The notes below the pieces were generated by a model. That model had not been told where the DNA came from. It ran no database searches and saw only the letters and a program-made list of their open reading frames with translations. DNA of 13,265 bases from assembly GCA_026416315.1 (NCBI GenBank), contig JAOAFK010000078.1, forward strand, positions 1 through 13,265, in the 5' to 3' direction. Positions 1 to 8,465 of this stretch are shown in pieces. This DNA comes from Syntrophorhabdaceae bacterium (GTDB lineage: Bacteria > Desulfobacterota > Syntrophorhabdia > Syntrophorhabdales > Syntrophorhabdaceae). Numbering within the stretch: the stretch's first letter is position 1; each line of letters begins with the position of its first letter. A program made the position numbers and the translations under genes.

Positions 1-93
1 CCTTACTATCCGTTTGCCTTTGTTCTATCTTTGAGTTTTTTCATGCAGAGTTTAACAATACTGTATGACCTGATAAAAAAGATTAAGGAGTAA
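1..93 (+). CDS. TRAP transporter small permease (DctQ-type), C-terminal end only
   Basis: The window opens inside a gene. Reading from base 1 gives 30 residues, beginning PYYPFAFVLS and ending DLIKKIKE before a TAA stop at 91-93. The fragment is hydrophobic (FAFVLSLSFFM) and then has a short lysine-rich tail, which fits the last membrane helix and cytoplasmic end of a small TRAP permease subunit. The fragment alone is too short for family assignment. The call rests mainly on position: in TRAP operons dctQ normally lies directly upstream of dctM, and here the dctM start codon follows the stop by only three bases. The dctM ribosome binding site AAGGAG overlaps the end of this gene, so the two are probably translationally coupled. 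A solute-binding protein gene (dctP) would be expected further upstream, outside the window. Confidence 0.65.
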   Translation, partial: PYYPFAFVLSLSFFMQSLTILYDLIKKIKE

Positions 94-96
94 ATA

Positions 97-1404
97 ATGA
101 GTGAGATACAGATAGGTATATACTCGATAATATTTCTTCTCATTTTGTTCTTAACAGGATTGGAGATGGCTTACTGCATGATAATTGCCGGTTTTTTAGG
201 TTTCTCTTTTCTTATGGGCTTTTTACCTGCAGCAAATCTTATAATTAAAGATTTCTTTGATACTTTTACCACATACAGCTATACAGTTATCCCTCTATTT
301 ATACTCATGGGAGAATTTGCATCTAATTCCAATATTGCAAAAAGGCTCTATTCAGGTGCGCATAAATGGTTCGGACATATCCCTGGTGGACTTGCCATGA
401 CAACTATAGTCGGTGCAACGGCATTTAAGGCAATGTGCGGCTCAACACTGGCCACAGTGGGTACGTTTTCAAATCTTGCACTCCCTGAAATGAATAGATA
501 CAGATACAGCAAAGAACTATCAACAGGAACCATTGCTTCTGTCAGTACCCTCGGTATGATACTGCCACCCAGCACAGTGCTTATTATATATGGACTTGAG
601 GTGGAACAGTCTATTGGAAGGCTATTTATCGCTGGAATTGTACCTTCAATTTTAATAGCCTTACTTATGATGATGGTTGTTGCAGGATGGGTTATGGCAA
701 GGCCTGAAGTAGCACCAAAAGCTGAAAAGGCAACATGGAAAGAAAGGTTTGCAGCAATTCCAGAAGCTTTGATCATACTTATTGTCTTTGCCATTGTAAT
801 TGGTGGTATGATTACAGGATTTTTTAGTCCCACAGAGGCTGGTACTATAGGAACAGTTGCCATTTTTCTTCTTGCCTTAATAAGAAGAGAAGTGAGTAAA
901 AAAATGGTGATAAATTCTATTAAGTCAGCACTAAAAACATCTATAATGGTTCTCATGCTCATTGCAGGGTCTAACATTTTTGGCCATTTTCTTGCCATAA
1001 CGGAAATTCCCATGAAGGCAGCAGAATGGGCATCCACCTTACCCCTATCAGGCACGATGATTATGATTGTCATAATCATAATATACCTACTGGGTGGTTC
1101 TATAATGGATGACCTTGCCTTTATGGTTCTTGCCACACCCATATTCTTTCCAACGGCAATGAAACTCGGTTATGACCCCATATGGTTTGGCATAATGATA
1201 TGCGTTACCTTAATGATTGGAGGTTTAATACCACCTATAGCAATTTATGTGTTTATTTTGGGAAACATAACAGGACTTCCTTTTAAAACGATTTACAAGG
1301 GTGTTCTACCCTTTCTTTTAAGCTTGATACTTGCTTTAATTTTACTTTTTGTTTTTCCGGATATTGCCCTGTGGCTTCCTAATTTAATGATGGGAAAAGG
1401 GTAA
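97..1404 (+). CDS. dctM: TRAP transporter large permease subunit (DctM family)
   Basis: This 435-residue integral membrane protein is the size expected for the large, cation-coupled transport subunit of a tripartite ATP-independent periplasmic transporter. It moves a carboxylate or similar solute, delivered by a periplasmic binding protein, across the inner membrane. Many hydrophobic segments run the whole length. Family landmarks are the CGSTLAT segment at residues 114-120, ILPPS at 155-159, GFFSPTEAG at 241-249, and a C-terminal stretch with LATPIFFP, then LGYDPIWFGI, then GGLIPPIAIYVFILG. The ATG is preceded by AAGGAG with a six-base spacer. The gene follows the small permease and precedes an acyl-CoA ligase 55 bp downstream on the same strand with no terminator between them, so the three are probably co-transcribed. 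The substrate cannot be read from this subunit, though the ligase suggests an organic acid. Confidence 0.95.
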   Translation: MSEIQIGIYSIIFLLILFLTGLEMAYCMIIAGFLGFSFLMGFLPAANLIIKDFFDTFTTYSYTVIPLFILMGEFASNSNIAKRLYSGAHKWFGHIPGGLAMTTIVGATAFKAMCGSTLATVGTFSNLALPEMNRYRYSKELSTGTIASVSTLGMILPPSTVLIIYGLEVEQSIGRLFIAGIVPSILIALLMMMVVAGWVMARPEVAPKAEKATWKERFAAIPEALIILIVFAIVIGGMITGFFSPTEAGTIGTVAIFLLALIRREVSKKMVINSIKSALKTSIMVLMLIAGSNIFGHFLAITEIPMKAAEWASTLPLSGTMIMIVIIIIYLLGGSIMDDLAFMVLATPIFFPTAMKLGYDPIWFGIMICVTLMIGGLIPPIAIYVFILGNITGLPFKTIYKGVLPFLLSLILALILLFVFPDIALWLPNLMMGKG

Positions 1405-1459
1405 AGAGAATCAATTTACTAAATGAAAACCTGGAAATAAAAGAAGGAGGAAATCTAAC

Positions 1460-2968
1460 ATGAATCTTGCAAGGAATCTCGAAGCATCAGCATATTTCTT
1501 TCCCCAGAGACCTGCAATTTCAGAAGGTGATAAAAAAACCAATTATGATCAGTTAAATAAAATGGCAAACAGGATTGCCACCGGCCTGATAAAACAAGGG
1601 GTAAACCCCGGGGATCTGGTGGCCATGTGTTATCCTAATTCTACTGAATGGATTGCATTCTATTTTGGTGTCCTGAAGGCTGGTGCAGTGGCCATAACAT
1701 TATCAAGTCTTTTAACAGGTGATGAACTTACAAATCTTATTACCCATGCGAAACCAAAAATAATATTTGCATCGGACAATAAACTCCCGGACCTGAAAAA
1801 ATTAAAAAACGAAGGAACATTAGAAAAGATTATCTGTACTGATGGAGATATAGATCTTCCCCGTCTTATAGAAAGCGGAACAGAGACATTTAAAGCAATT
1901 GATAGAGACAGAACAGATACTGCGGCAATTCTATACACTGGAGGCACCACAGGTATCCCAAAAGGCGTTATGCTAAAACATGAATCTATTCTCTTTTCAA
2001 GCTACAGCATTGCATATTATGAAAGATCCACTGAAAAAGATGTGGCCTTGTGTTTTTTGCCATTTAACCACGTATTCGGCCAGATTCATATAATGAATTC
2101 AACGATAATGACAGCAGGCTGCCTTGAGTTGCTTCCTTCCTTTGATTTAGACAGAGTTTTAAAAATACTCGAAGAAGGAAAACTTACAAAATTTTTTGCA
2201 GTACCAACTGTCTATATAAGATTGCTTGGTGTCCCTGATTTAAAAAACAAAATAGGTCCACTTCGTTATTGCTTCTCTGCAGCAGCATCTATGGCCAGGG
2301 AAACGGTGAGGAAGTGGAAGGAGACCACAGGCATTACCATATCTGAATCTTATGGCATGACAGAGGCCATGCCCATTACCTTTAATCACTATTATCCAGA
2401 AAGGCATGTTGTAGGGTCTGTGGGTCACCCAGTACATGGCGTTGAGGTTCAAATAAGGGATACTTCAGGAAATATCCTTGAATATGGCCATGAAGGTGAA
2501 ATATGTGTAAAAGGACCCAATGTTATGAAAGGATACCTGAATAATCCAGAAGGGACAAAAGAGGCTTTTTGGGAAGGTGGCTGGGTTCGATCAGGTGATA
2601 TAGGTATATTTAATGAGGATGGCTATCTCTTTATAGTGGACAGGCTAAAAGATCTCATCATCACTGGTGGTGAGAATGTATTTCCAAGAGAGGTGGAAGA
2701 GGCCTTATATCAGATGCCTAAGGTAGAAGAATGTGCTGTAATAGGCCTTCCAGACAAAGAATGGGGTGAGAAGGTAGTTGCATGTATCGTCCCAAAACAG
2801 GGGCAGAAATTTACTGCAGAAGAGATGAAATCATTTCTCAAAACAAAGCTTTCACCCTTTAAAGTGCCAAAGGAATATATAGAATTTAGGGAATTTCCGA
2901 AAAGCCCTGCAGGTAAGATATTGAAAAGAATTATAAAAAAGAATTTACTCGAAGAAAGAAAATCTTAA
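1460..2968 (+). CDS. AMP-forming acyl-CoA ligase (AMP-binding enzyme family)
   Basis: This 502-residue adenylate-forming enzyme would activate a carboxylic acid with ATP and transfer it to coenzyme A. The phosphate-binding loop YTGGTTGIPKG is at residues 159-169 and the YGMTEA motif at 298-303. The SGD motif, with its ribose-binding aspartate, is at 378-380. The hinge region DRLKD starts at 394, followed by GGENVFP from 403. The C-terminal motif PKSPAGK places the adenylation lysine at K486. All core motifs are present, so the enzyme looks active. A strong AAGGAGG precedes the ATG. Length and motifs fit medium- or long-chain fatty acyl, aryl or other carboxylate-CoA ligases, and the exact substrate cannot be told from sequence. 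Its position behind a TRAP permease suggests that it activates the imported acid. The gene ends at a convergent terminator. Confidence 0.93.
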   Translation: MNLARNLEASAYFFPQRPAISEGDKKTNYDQLNKMANRIATGLIKQGVNPGDLVAMCYPNSTEWIAFYFGVLKAGAVAITLSSLLTGDELTNLITHAKPKIIFASDNKLPDLKKLKNEGTLEKIICTDGDIDLPRLIESGTETFKAIDRDRTDTAAILYTGGTTGIPKGVMLKHESILFSSYSIAYYERSTEKDVALCFLPFNHVFGQIHIMNSTIMTAGCLELLPSFDLDRVLKILEEGKLTKFFAVPTVYIRLLGVPDLKNKIGPLRYCFSAAASMARETVRKWKETTGITISESYGMTEAMPITFNHYYPERHVVGSVGHPVHGVEVQIRDTSGNILEYGHEGEICVKGPNVMKGYLNNPEGTKEAFWEGGWVRSGDIGIFNEDGYLFIVDRLKDLIITGGENVFPREVEEALYQMPKVEECAVIGLPDKEWGEKVVACIVPKQGQKFTAEEMKSFLKTKLSPFKVPKEYIEFREFPKSPAGKILKRIIKKNLLEERKS

Positions 2969-2993
2969 TTTGTAAAAGATTTTACTATAAAAA

Positions 2994-3022
2994 TGACCCA
3001 CAGATATGAATGCTGTGGGTCA
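2994..3022 (-). terminator. Rho-independent terminator between convergent genes
   Basis: A perfect 10-bp inverted repeat, TGACCCACAG with CTGTGGGTCA, encloses a nine-base loop. Read on the minus strand, the stem is followed directly by TTTTTA, so it best serves as the terminator of the CBS/DUF294/valS cluster. On the plus strand the stem is followed by AAAATCATCTTT, which is a poor U-tract, so any effect on the acyl-CoA ligase transcript would be weaker. It lies in the 63-bp gap between two convergent stop codons. Confidence 0.8.
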
Positions 3023-3031
3023 AAATCATCT

Positions 3032-3403
3032 TTAGCCACACTCTGCCACAGCTTTTATAATATCACCTCTTGTTACTATACCCACAACGATATCGTTTTC
3101 AACAATAGGGATTCTATTGACACCTTTCTCTACCATTATTTTTGCCACATTAATTACGGATTCAACAGGGGTGACATAGATTACATCTGTTACCATAACA
3201 TCCCTAACAGTAAGGGTATTAAAATTTTCTGATTTTACATTTTTTAAAATATCACTCTGGCATATGATACCTACAAGCTTCCCCTTTTCCACCACTGGCA
3301 TGCCAGCAATGTTGAACAGTTCAAATTTATTTATTATAACCGTGAGTAATTCAGACGGATGGCATGTAATTACGTTTTTGTTCATAATTTCTACAACTTT
3401 CAT
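3032..3403 (-). CDS. Stand-alone two-CBS-domain protein
   Basis: This 123-residue protein consists almost entirely of a tandem pair of CBS domains (roughly residues 1-60 and 66-121). Each carries the usual pattern of an initial MNKNVITCHP- or MVTDVIYVTP-like strand, a helix, then GMPVVEKGKLVGII or NRIPIVENDIVVGIVTRGDI. CBS pairs (Bateman modules) bind adenosine nucleotides such as AMP, ATP or SAM and regulate partner proteins. The start at 3403 was chosen because it has AGGAGGGG four to five bases upstream and gives the family's normal N-terminus. A longer reading from 3442 would add 13 unrelated residues and overlap the upstream gene. It lies 22 bp downstream of the DUF294 nucleotidyltransferase gene. 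In many bacteria those two modules are fused in one polypeptide, so this is probably its regulatory subunit (inference). Confidence 0.88.
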   Translation of the reverse strand: MKVVEIMNKNVITCHPSELLTVIINKFELFNIAGMPVVEKGKLVGIICQSDILKNVKSENFNTLTVRDVMVTDVIYVTPVESVINVAKIMVEKGVNRIPIVENDIVVGIVTRGDIIKAVAECG

Positions 3404-3425
3404 AACCCCTCCTACAACCTTAATA

Positions 3426-4718
3426 TTATAAAGACTGTCCAAACAGTAGTAGCTCCTGGATATATTTCTGTAGAGCCTCTACTGTCTTCATAGCCCTTCT
3501 AACCCTTTCTTTTTCTTCATAATTTAACATATCAGGGTCTATATAATTGGGATTGGATATTGGTTCCCCATTTCTTGTGCGCCTTACGTTAATCTGGTTA
3601 ATCAATCTTACCTTTACAAAAGTTAGATATGCATATATAAGGTCATTATACATATCTTTTCTTATAACGCCTGTATCTTTTAGTATTTTTATGCGTTTTA
3701 AAGTATTTGTTTCGTAGATTTTACTTGAAAGGGCAAGCATTCTCACGGAAAGGATCAAAGGTGCCCATCCTGTTAGTTTTATGTTAAACTTACCTTTGAA
3801 CTCACCTTCTTTTTCTGTTTTAAAATTACCAAAAAATGTTAGGGCTGTGGGCATTATAACTGCAGTCTTTGTAAACTCCCTCATAATATGCTTGTTATGG
3901 GAGAGAAAATCAAAAAAATAACCCATCAAATCATCGAAAAGCCTTCTATTACCCTTCAAAAGCCTTGCATCTGTAAGGATTATAATATCAAGAAGCTCAA
4001 AATCTTTATAATCATCTGCAACAGCATTTTTTATCTTTTTCTTCCATGAGGATATACTTCCAAACCATTTTGGGTTTGTGGGCATCACATTGCCCTTACA
4101 TTTTTCAAAACCTACATGGTGCAATCTTTCCACTGCACGATGGGTGAATTCTTGAAAATAATATGACACAGCGTCTTCTGCATTATCTTTTATATTTGAT
4201 TTGATAGTTAATTTTCTTAATGAATCAGAAACTTTCGCATTATTTGTATCATCGAACACAATGAGGTTATCTTGATCCGTCATAATGGTTTGCTCATCTC
4301 TTCCTTCACTTCCAAGTCCGACCCAGATATAATCAACAGGTGGTGGGCCAAACCCATCTTTTTTCAACTCTTCTTCTACAAGGAAAAGAACTTTTTTTGT
4401 TATGGCATCTCTTATAATTCTGAACAGGTCATGAACATCAACTACACTATCTTCTTCAAGGAAGAAATTTTCCACGCTTGTTTCTGCCTTCTTGTGATAT
4501 TCTTTAAGTTCATCATAAGAAACTGCGTTATTTTCAATAATTTTAATTATGGATTCAATTTCAGACTGAAAGGTTTCATATTTTTTAAGGGATGAGACAA
4601 GATGATCTTTTAATTTCACTAATATATTATACCGGTCATGCCTGAGAAGGGTCATATCCTGCATGACTTCTTTGTGCTCGTTGACAAAACTTTCTACAAT
4701 CTTAAAATTTAACGACAT
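3426..4718 (-). CDS. DUF294-type putative nucleotidyltransferase
   Basis: This 430-residue protein matches the DUF294 nucleotidyltransferase domain plus its C-terminal helical domain. The signature is GSEGRDEQ at 136-143 followed by TDQD, with D148 and D150 as probable metal ligands. This is the GS...DxD pattern of the polymerase-beta-like fold, related to the GlnD/GlnE nucleotidyltransferases. Residues 1-110 are helical and charged, with no cyclic-nucleotide-binding or CBS domain. Residues from about 290 to 430 form the helical C-terminal domain. Larger family members carry cNMP-binding and CBS domains in front, and here the CBS pair is a separate gene just downstream. The ATG overlaps the valS stop by one base (TAATG), implying translational coupling, with AGGT as a modest ribosome binding site. 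A role in nucleotide-dependent signalling or protein nucleotidylylation is plausible, but the target is unknown. Confidence 0.88.
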   Translation of the reverse strand: MSLNFKIVESFVNEHKEVMQDMTLLRHDRYNILVKLKDHLVSSLKKYETFQSEIESIIKIIENNAVSYDELKEYHKKAETSVENFFLEEDSVVDVHDLFRIIRDAITKKVLFLVEEELKKDGFGPPPVDYIWVGLGSEGRDEQTIMTDQDNLIVFDDTNNAKVSDSLRKLTIKSNIKDNAEDAVSYYFQEFTHRAVERLHHVGFEKCKGNVMPTNPKWFGSISSWKKKIKNAVADDYKDFELLDIIILTDARLLKGNRRLFDDLMGYFFDFLSHNKHIMREFTKTAVIMPTALTFFGNFKTEKEGEFKGKFNIKLTGWAPLILSVRMLALSSKIYETNTLKRIKILKDTGVIRKDMYNDLIYAYLTFVKVRLINQINVRRTRNGEPISNPNYIDPDMLNYEEKERVRRAMKTVEALQKYIQELLLFGQSL

Positions 4719-7369
4719 TACTTACCTAATATTTTTTCAAAGGTATCCTTACTTTTTATCAATTTTTCTCTTTTATCAAGCATAGAGGCATATTGTATTT
4801 TATTCTTTTTTATAACCTCTTCTGGTGCCTTTTCAAGAAAGGACCTATTTTTTATCTTCAATTCAAGCTTTTTAAGTTCTTCCTCTATCTTTGTGAGTTC
4901 TTTTTCAATCCTTCCGATTTCCTTTGGAACATCAATCAATCCCTCTATAGGAACAAATACCTCTATCCCATCATGGATCCCTATGGCTGCCTTCTCAGGA
5001 GGTTTATCAATAACGAATGATAGGTTCTGGAGTTTAGCAAGCTCCATGATGTAAAAAGAGTAACTATCTAACAGGTCTTTATATTTTTCTGTTTTTATTA
5101 TGGCATTGACCTTTACATTCGGTCCAATACTCGTCTCACCTCTTATGTTTCTTAAAACATCAATGACGCCCATTATAATGGACATTTTCTCTTCACTTTC
5201 ATGGTCAATAAGGCCTTTATCACTGACAGGAAAGCTTGATATCATAATACTTATATTATCTTTAACAGGTAGTCTCTGGTATATCTCTTCTGTAACAAAC
5301 GGCATTATGGGATGGAGTAGCTTTAAGATATTGAGAAATACATAATATAAAACCTTTTTAGTGGTCGTATTATCAAAGGTGCGAACCTTACCGTACATAT
5401 TGGGCTTGATTAGTTCAAGATACCAGTCGCAGAATTCCCTCCATATAAAACCATAAAGACCATTTGCTGCATCATTGAATCTATAATTGTTTAAACTCTC
5501 TGTAAAATCTTTAATAACTGTGGCTATCCTTGATAAAATCCATCTGTCAGGTAAGAAATGTGAGCTTTTCAATTCCTCTTGTCCTTGTGGGATACTATTT
5601 AAATCATCAATAAAAGTCAGAGAAAGTCTTGCTGCATTCCATACCTTATTTACAAAATTGCGTACACCCTCAATCCTTTCCTCTGAAAGAAGTATGTCTC
5701 TTCCTTGTGCTGCAAGCATTGCAAGAGAAAACCTAAATGCGTCTGTTCCGTACTTTTCAATTATGACAAGGGGATCTATTACATTTCCCTTTGACTTGCT
5801 CATCTTTTTTCCTTCTGCATCCCTTACAAGGGCATGAATATAAACATCCCTGAAAGGGACATCTTTCATAAACTTAATCCCCATCATTATCATTCGTGCA
5901 ACCCAGAAAAATAGGATATCAAAACCGGTTATAAGAAGGGATGTAGGATAGAATTTCTTTAAGTCCTCTGTTTCTTCAGGCCATCCAAGGGTTGTAAAGG
6001 GCCAAAGGGCCGAAGAAAACCATGTATCAAGGACATCAGGGTCCTGCCTTAATTTTCCATTACACTTTTTGCAATACTGTAACTCATTAACAGATGCATA
6101 TGTTTCATTACATTCATCACAATAAAAAACAGGTATTCTATGCCCCCACCAGATCTGTCTTGATATACACCAATCCCTTATGTTTTCCATCCAATCAAAA
6201 TAGACCTTCTCCCACATCTCTGGAATGATGCGAACCCTATGCTCCCTAACTGCCTCTATAGCAGGGGCTGCAAGGGGCTTCATCTTTAAAAACCACTGGG
6301 TTGAAAGCGCTGGCTCCACTATAGTCTTGCATCTATAACACCTACCCACCCCAAGACCATATGGTTCAATCTTTACAAGAAGTTTCTTTTCTTTTAATTC
6401 TTCCACCAGTCTTTCTCTACATTCAAATCTATCCATTCCGTTGTAATGGACAGCATTTTCATTCATTGTTCCGTCTTCATTCATGACCTTTACTATATCG
6501 AGTTTGTGCCTTTTTCCAATCTCAAAGTCGTTTAGATCATGGGCAGGTGTCACCTTTAAGACACCTGTTCCAAAAGATATATCCACATAGTCGTCGCCAA
6601 TCACAGGAATCTTTTTATTCACAATGGGCAGTATAACAAAACCACCTATATATTTTTTATACCGGTGGTCTTCTGGATTTACAGCAACGGCAGTATCTCC
6701 GAACATGGTCTCCGGCCTTGTTGTGGCAACGATCAAGGCACCTTCACCATTTACAAGGGGGTATTTTATATGATATAGAAAACCTGGTGTGTCTTCGTGC
6801 TCAGCCTCAAGGTCTGATAGAGCTGTTCTACACCTGGGACACCAGTTGATTATGTAATTGTCTCTATATATAAGACCTTCGTTGTATAGCCTCACAAAAA
6901 CTTCTTTTACTGCTTGAGTAAGTCCTTCATCCATTGTAAAGCGCTCTTTCGACCAATCACAGGACGAACCAAGTCTTTTTAGCTGTTCGATTATGGTGTT
7001 GCCTGATTTTTCCTTCCATTGCCATACCCTTTCAATAAACTTTTCCCTTCCCAAATCCTCTCTTGTTAAGCCCTCTTTCGCTAATTCTCTCTCCACAACA
7101 TTCTGTGTGGCAATACCGGCATGGTCTGTCCCTGGTACCCACAGGGCATTAAAACCTGCCATCCTTTTATATCTTGTTATTATATCCTGAAGGGTATTGT
7201 TTAAGGCATGGCCCATATGAAGCGAGCCTGTGACATTCGGCGGTGGTATAACCATAGAAAAGGGCTCACCTTCTGGATTTATGTTTGCTCTAAAAAATCC
7301 TCTTTCATTCCAGTATGTATACCATTTCTTCTCAATACCGTGAGGATCATATGTCTTTTCCATATCCAT
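4718..7369 (-). CDS. valS: Valyl-tRNA synthetase
   Basis: This 883-residue class I aminoacyl-tRNA synthetase attaches valine to tRNA-Val in the cytoplasm and edits mischarged threonine. The HIGH-type motif HMGH is at residues 51-54, after PPPNVTGS. The KMSKS motif is at 522-526. An editing (CP1) domain contains TTRPETMFGDTAVAV. Cysteine pairs CPRC at 177-180, CYRC, CDEC and CKKC indicate zinc-binding knuckles. WFSSALWPF and the C-terminal coiled coil (about the last 70 residues, rich in E, K and L) are typical of ValS. Two in-frame ATGs, at 7369 and 7363, share the upstream AGAAGGTGA. The first is annotated, but the second has the more usual spacing and cannot be excluded. The gene follows the dGTPase-like gene by 33 bp and overlaps the DUF294 gene by one base. 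Confidence 0.98.
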   Translation of the reverse strand: MDMEKTYDPHGIEKKWYTYWNERGFFRANINPEGEPFSMVIPPPNVTGSLHMGHALNNTLQDIITRYKRMAGFNALWVPGTDHAGIATQNVVERELAKEGLTREDLGREKFIERVWQWKEKSGNTIIEQLKRLGSSCDWSKERFTMDEGLTQAVKEVFVRLYNEGLIYRDNYIINWCPRCRTALSDLEAEHEDTPGFLYHIKYPLVNGEGALIVATTRPETMFGDTAVAVNPEDHRYKKYIGGFVILPIVNKKIPVIGDDYVDISFGTGVLKVTPAHDLNDFEIGKRHKLDIVKVMNEDGTMNENAVHYNGMDRFECRERLVEELKEKKLLVKIEPYGLGVGRCYRCKTIVEPALSTQWFLKMKPLAAPAIEAVREHRVRIIPEMWEKVYFDWMENIRDWCISRQIWWGHRIPVFYCDECNETYASVNELQYCKKCNGKLRQDPDVLDTWFSSALWPFTTLGWPEETEDLKKFYPTSLLITGFDILFFWVARMIMMGIKFMKDVPFRDVYIHALVRDAEGKKMSKSKGNVIDPLVIIEKYGTDAFRFSLAMLAAQGRDILLSEERIEGVRNFVNKVWNAARLSLTFIDDLNSIPQGQEELKSSHFLPDRWILSRIATVIKDFTESLNNYRFNDAANGLYGFIWREFCDWYLELIKPNMYGKVRTFDNTTTKKVLYYVFLNILKLLHPIMPFVTEEIYQRLPVKDNISIMISSFPVSDKGLIDHESEEKMSIIMGVIDVLRNIRGETSIGPNVKVNAIIKTEKYKDLLDSYSFYIMELAKLQNLSFVIDKPPEKAAIGIHDGIEVFVPIEGLIDVPKEIGRIEKELTKIEEELKKLELKIKNRSFLEKAPEEVIKKNKIQYASMLDKREKLIKSKDTFEKILGK

Positions 7370-7402
7370 TCACCTTCTCATTAAATCTGATTTTAAAATA
7401 CG

Positions 7403-8446
7403 CTACACTGGTATATTCCAGGGCAGAGGCAGAAAAAGCCTTTCAAAAAGGTTAAAGGCATATCTATCTGTCATGCTCGCAATGTAATCGCATACACACA
7501 CGGCCTCTTCATCATAAAATTCAGTTTTTTTGGTTTCCTTCAAAAATGCATCGGGATGTTTCAAAAAATATTCATACAAATCTGTAATAATCCTTGAGCA
7601 TTTCAAAAAATCCCCGTGGACAATATCCGTATCATAAACCCTTTCATAAAGAAAGTCTCTCAATTTAATAATATAATATTCAAGTTCTTCACCAAAACTG
7701 ATGTTCATATCGCCGGACTCAATAGTTTCTTTTATAACGCCTCTCACCATTGTGTCAATCCTTTTTGAATTCGTTGTGCCAAGGAATTTTCTACAATCTT
7801 CAGGAATGTCCTTCTCACTTATTACCTTTCCAGTGATTGCATCGTCTATATCATGATTAATATAGGCAATTATATCAGCAACCCTTACCACTTCGGCCTC
7901 TTTTGTAAGGGGTTTATCTTGCTTATCTTTAATAATAATCTCCCCTTTTCCCTTTGAGTGTTTTAATATGCCATCACGGACTTCCATGGTAAGGTTTAGA
8001 CCACAACCATCCTTCTCAAGGGTATCCACAACCCTCAGGCTCTGTTCATTGTGTTTAAATCCATATTTATGTATCTGGTTCAATACTTCTTCACCTGCAT
8101 GGCCGAACGGTGTATGACCAAGGTCATGCCCTAAGGAAATGGCCTCTACAAGGTCTTCATTAAGCCCAAGGGATTTTGCAATTGTCCTTGCAATCTGCGA
8201 TACCTCGAGGGTATGGGTGAGTCTGGTTCTATAATGGTCCCCTGTAGGGGCAAGAAATACCTGTGTTTTGTGTTTTAGTCTTCTGAATGATTTGCTATGG
8301 ATAATCCTGTCTCTATCATGCTGGAACGCTGGTCTTATATCACATTCAGGTTCTTCTCTTAATCTACCCCTTGAATGCCTACTTAACTGGGCATAGGGTG
8401 ACAATGTTAAAAATTCTCTTTCTTCAAGTCTTTCTCTTATAGTCAT
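7403..8446 (-). CDS. dgt: dGTPase-like HD-domain deoxynucleoside triphosphate triphosphohydrolase
   Basis: This 347-residue HD-superfamily enzyme probably hydrolyses dGTP or other dNTPs to the deoxynucleoside and triphosphate, so affecting dNTP pools. The family N-terminus reads MTIRERLEERE, then SPYAQLSRHSRGR and HSKSFRRLKHKTQVF. Metal-binding residues fit H78 (RLTHTLEV), H107-D108 (GHDLGHTPFGH) and D191 (RVADIIAYINHD). Length and motifs match the shorter bacterial dGTPase-like subfamily rather than the longer E. coli Dgt. The ATG at 8446 gives the expected family start, but there is no recognisable Shine-Dalgarno sequence. The gene starts 18 bp after the argC stop, with a small hairpin in the junction, so re-initiation after argC is likely. 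The true substrate preference cannot be read from sequence. Confidence 0.93.
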   Translation of the reverse strand: MTIRERLEEREFLTLSPYAQLSRHSRGRLREEPECDIRPAFQHDRDRIIHSKSFRRLKHKTQVFLAPTGDHYRTRLTHTLEVSQIARTIAKSLGLNEDLVEAISLGHDLGHTPFGHAGEEVLNQIHKYGFKHNEQSLRVVDTLEKDGCGLNLTMEVRDGILKHSKGKGEIIIKDKQDKPLTKEAEVVRVADIIAYINHDIDDAITGKVISEKDIPEDCRKFLGTTNSKRIDTMVRGVIKETIESGDMNISFGEELEYYIIKLRDFLYERVYDTDIVHGDFLKCSRIITDLYEYFLKHPDAFLKETKKTEFYDEEAVCVCDYIASMTDRYAFNLFERLFLPLPWNIPV

Positions 8447-8451
8447 GGATT

Positions 8452-8465
8452 AAGATTTGCATCTT
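8452..8465 (-). promoter_or_regulatory. GCAA-tetraloop hairpin in the argC-dgt junction
   Basis: On the minus strand the argC stop codon leads into AAGAT GCAA ATCTT, a five-bp stem capped by a GNRA-type tetraloop. It fills most of the 18-bp gap before the dGTPase start codon, which has no Shine-Dalgarno sequence. It may influence re-initiation or mark an RNA-processing site. The short stem limits confidence. Confidence 0.35.

Noticed and set aside
348..1142. Long minus-strand open frame opposite the TRAP permease
   Set aside because: It is antisense to a gene with clear family motifs, shows no recognisable domain, and its composition is that of a mirrored membrane protein.
2993..3232. Plus-strand open frame opposite the CBS gene
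   Set aside because: It overlaps the terminator hairpin and a clear CBS-domain gene on the other strand, and its sequence resembles no protein.
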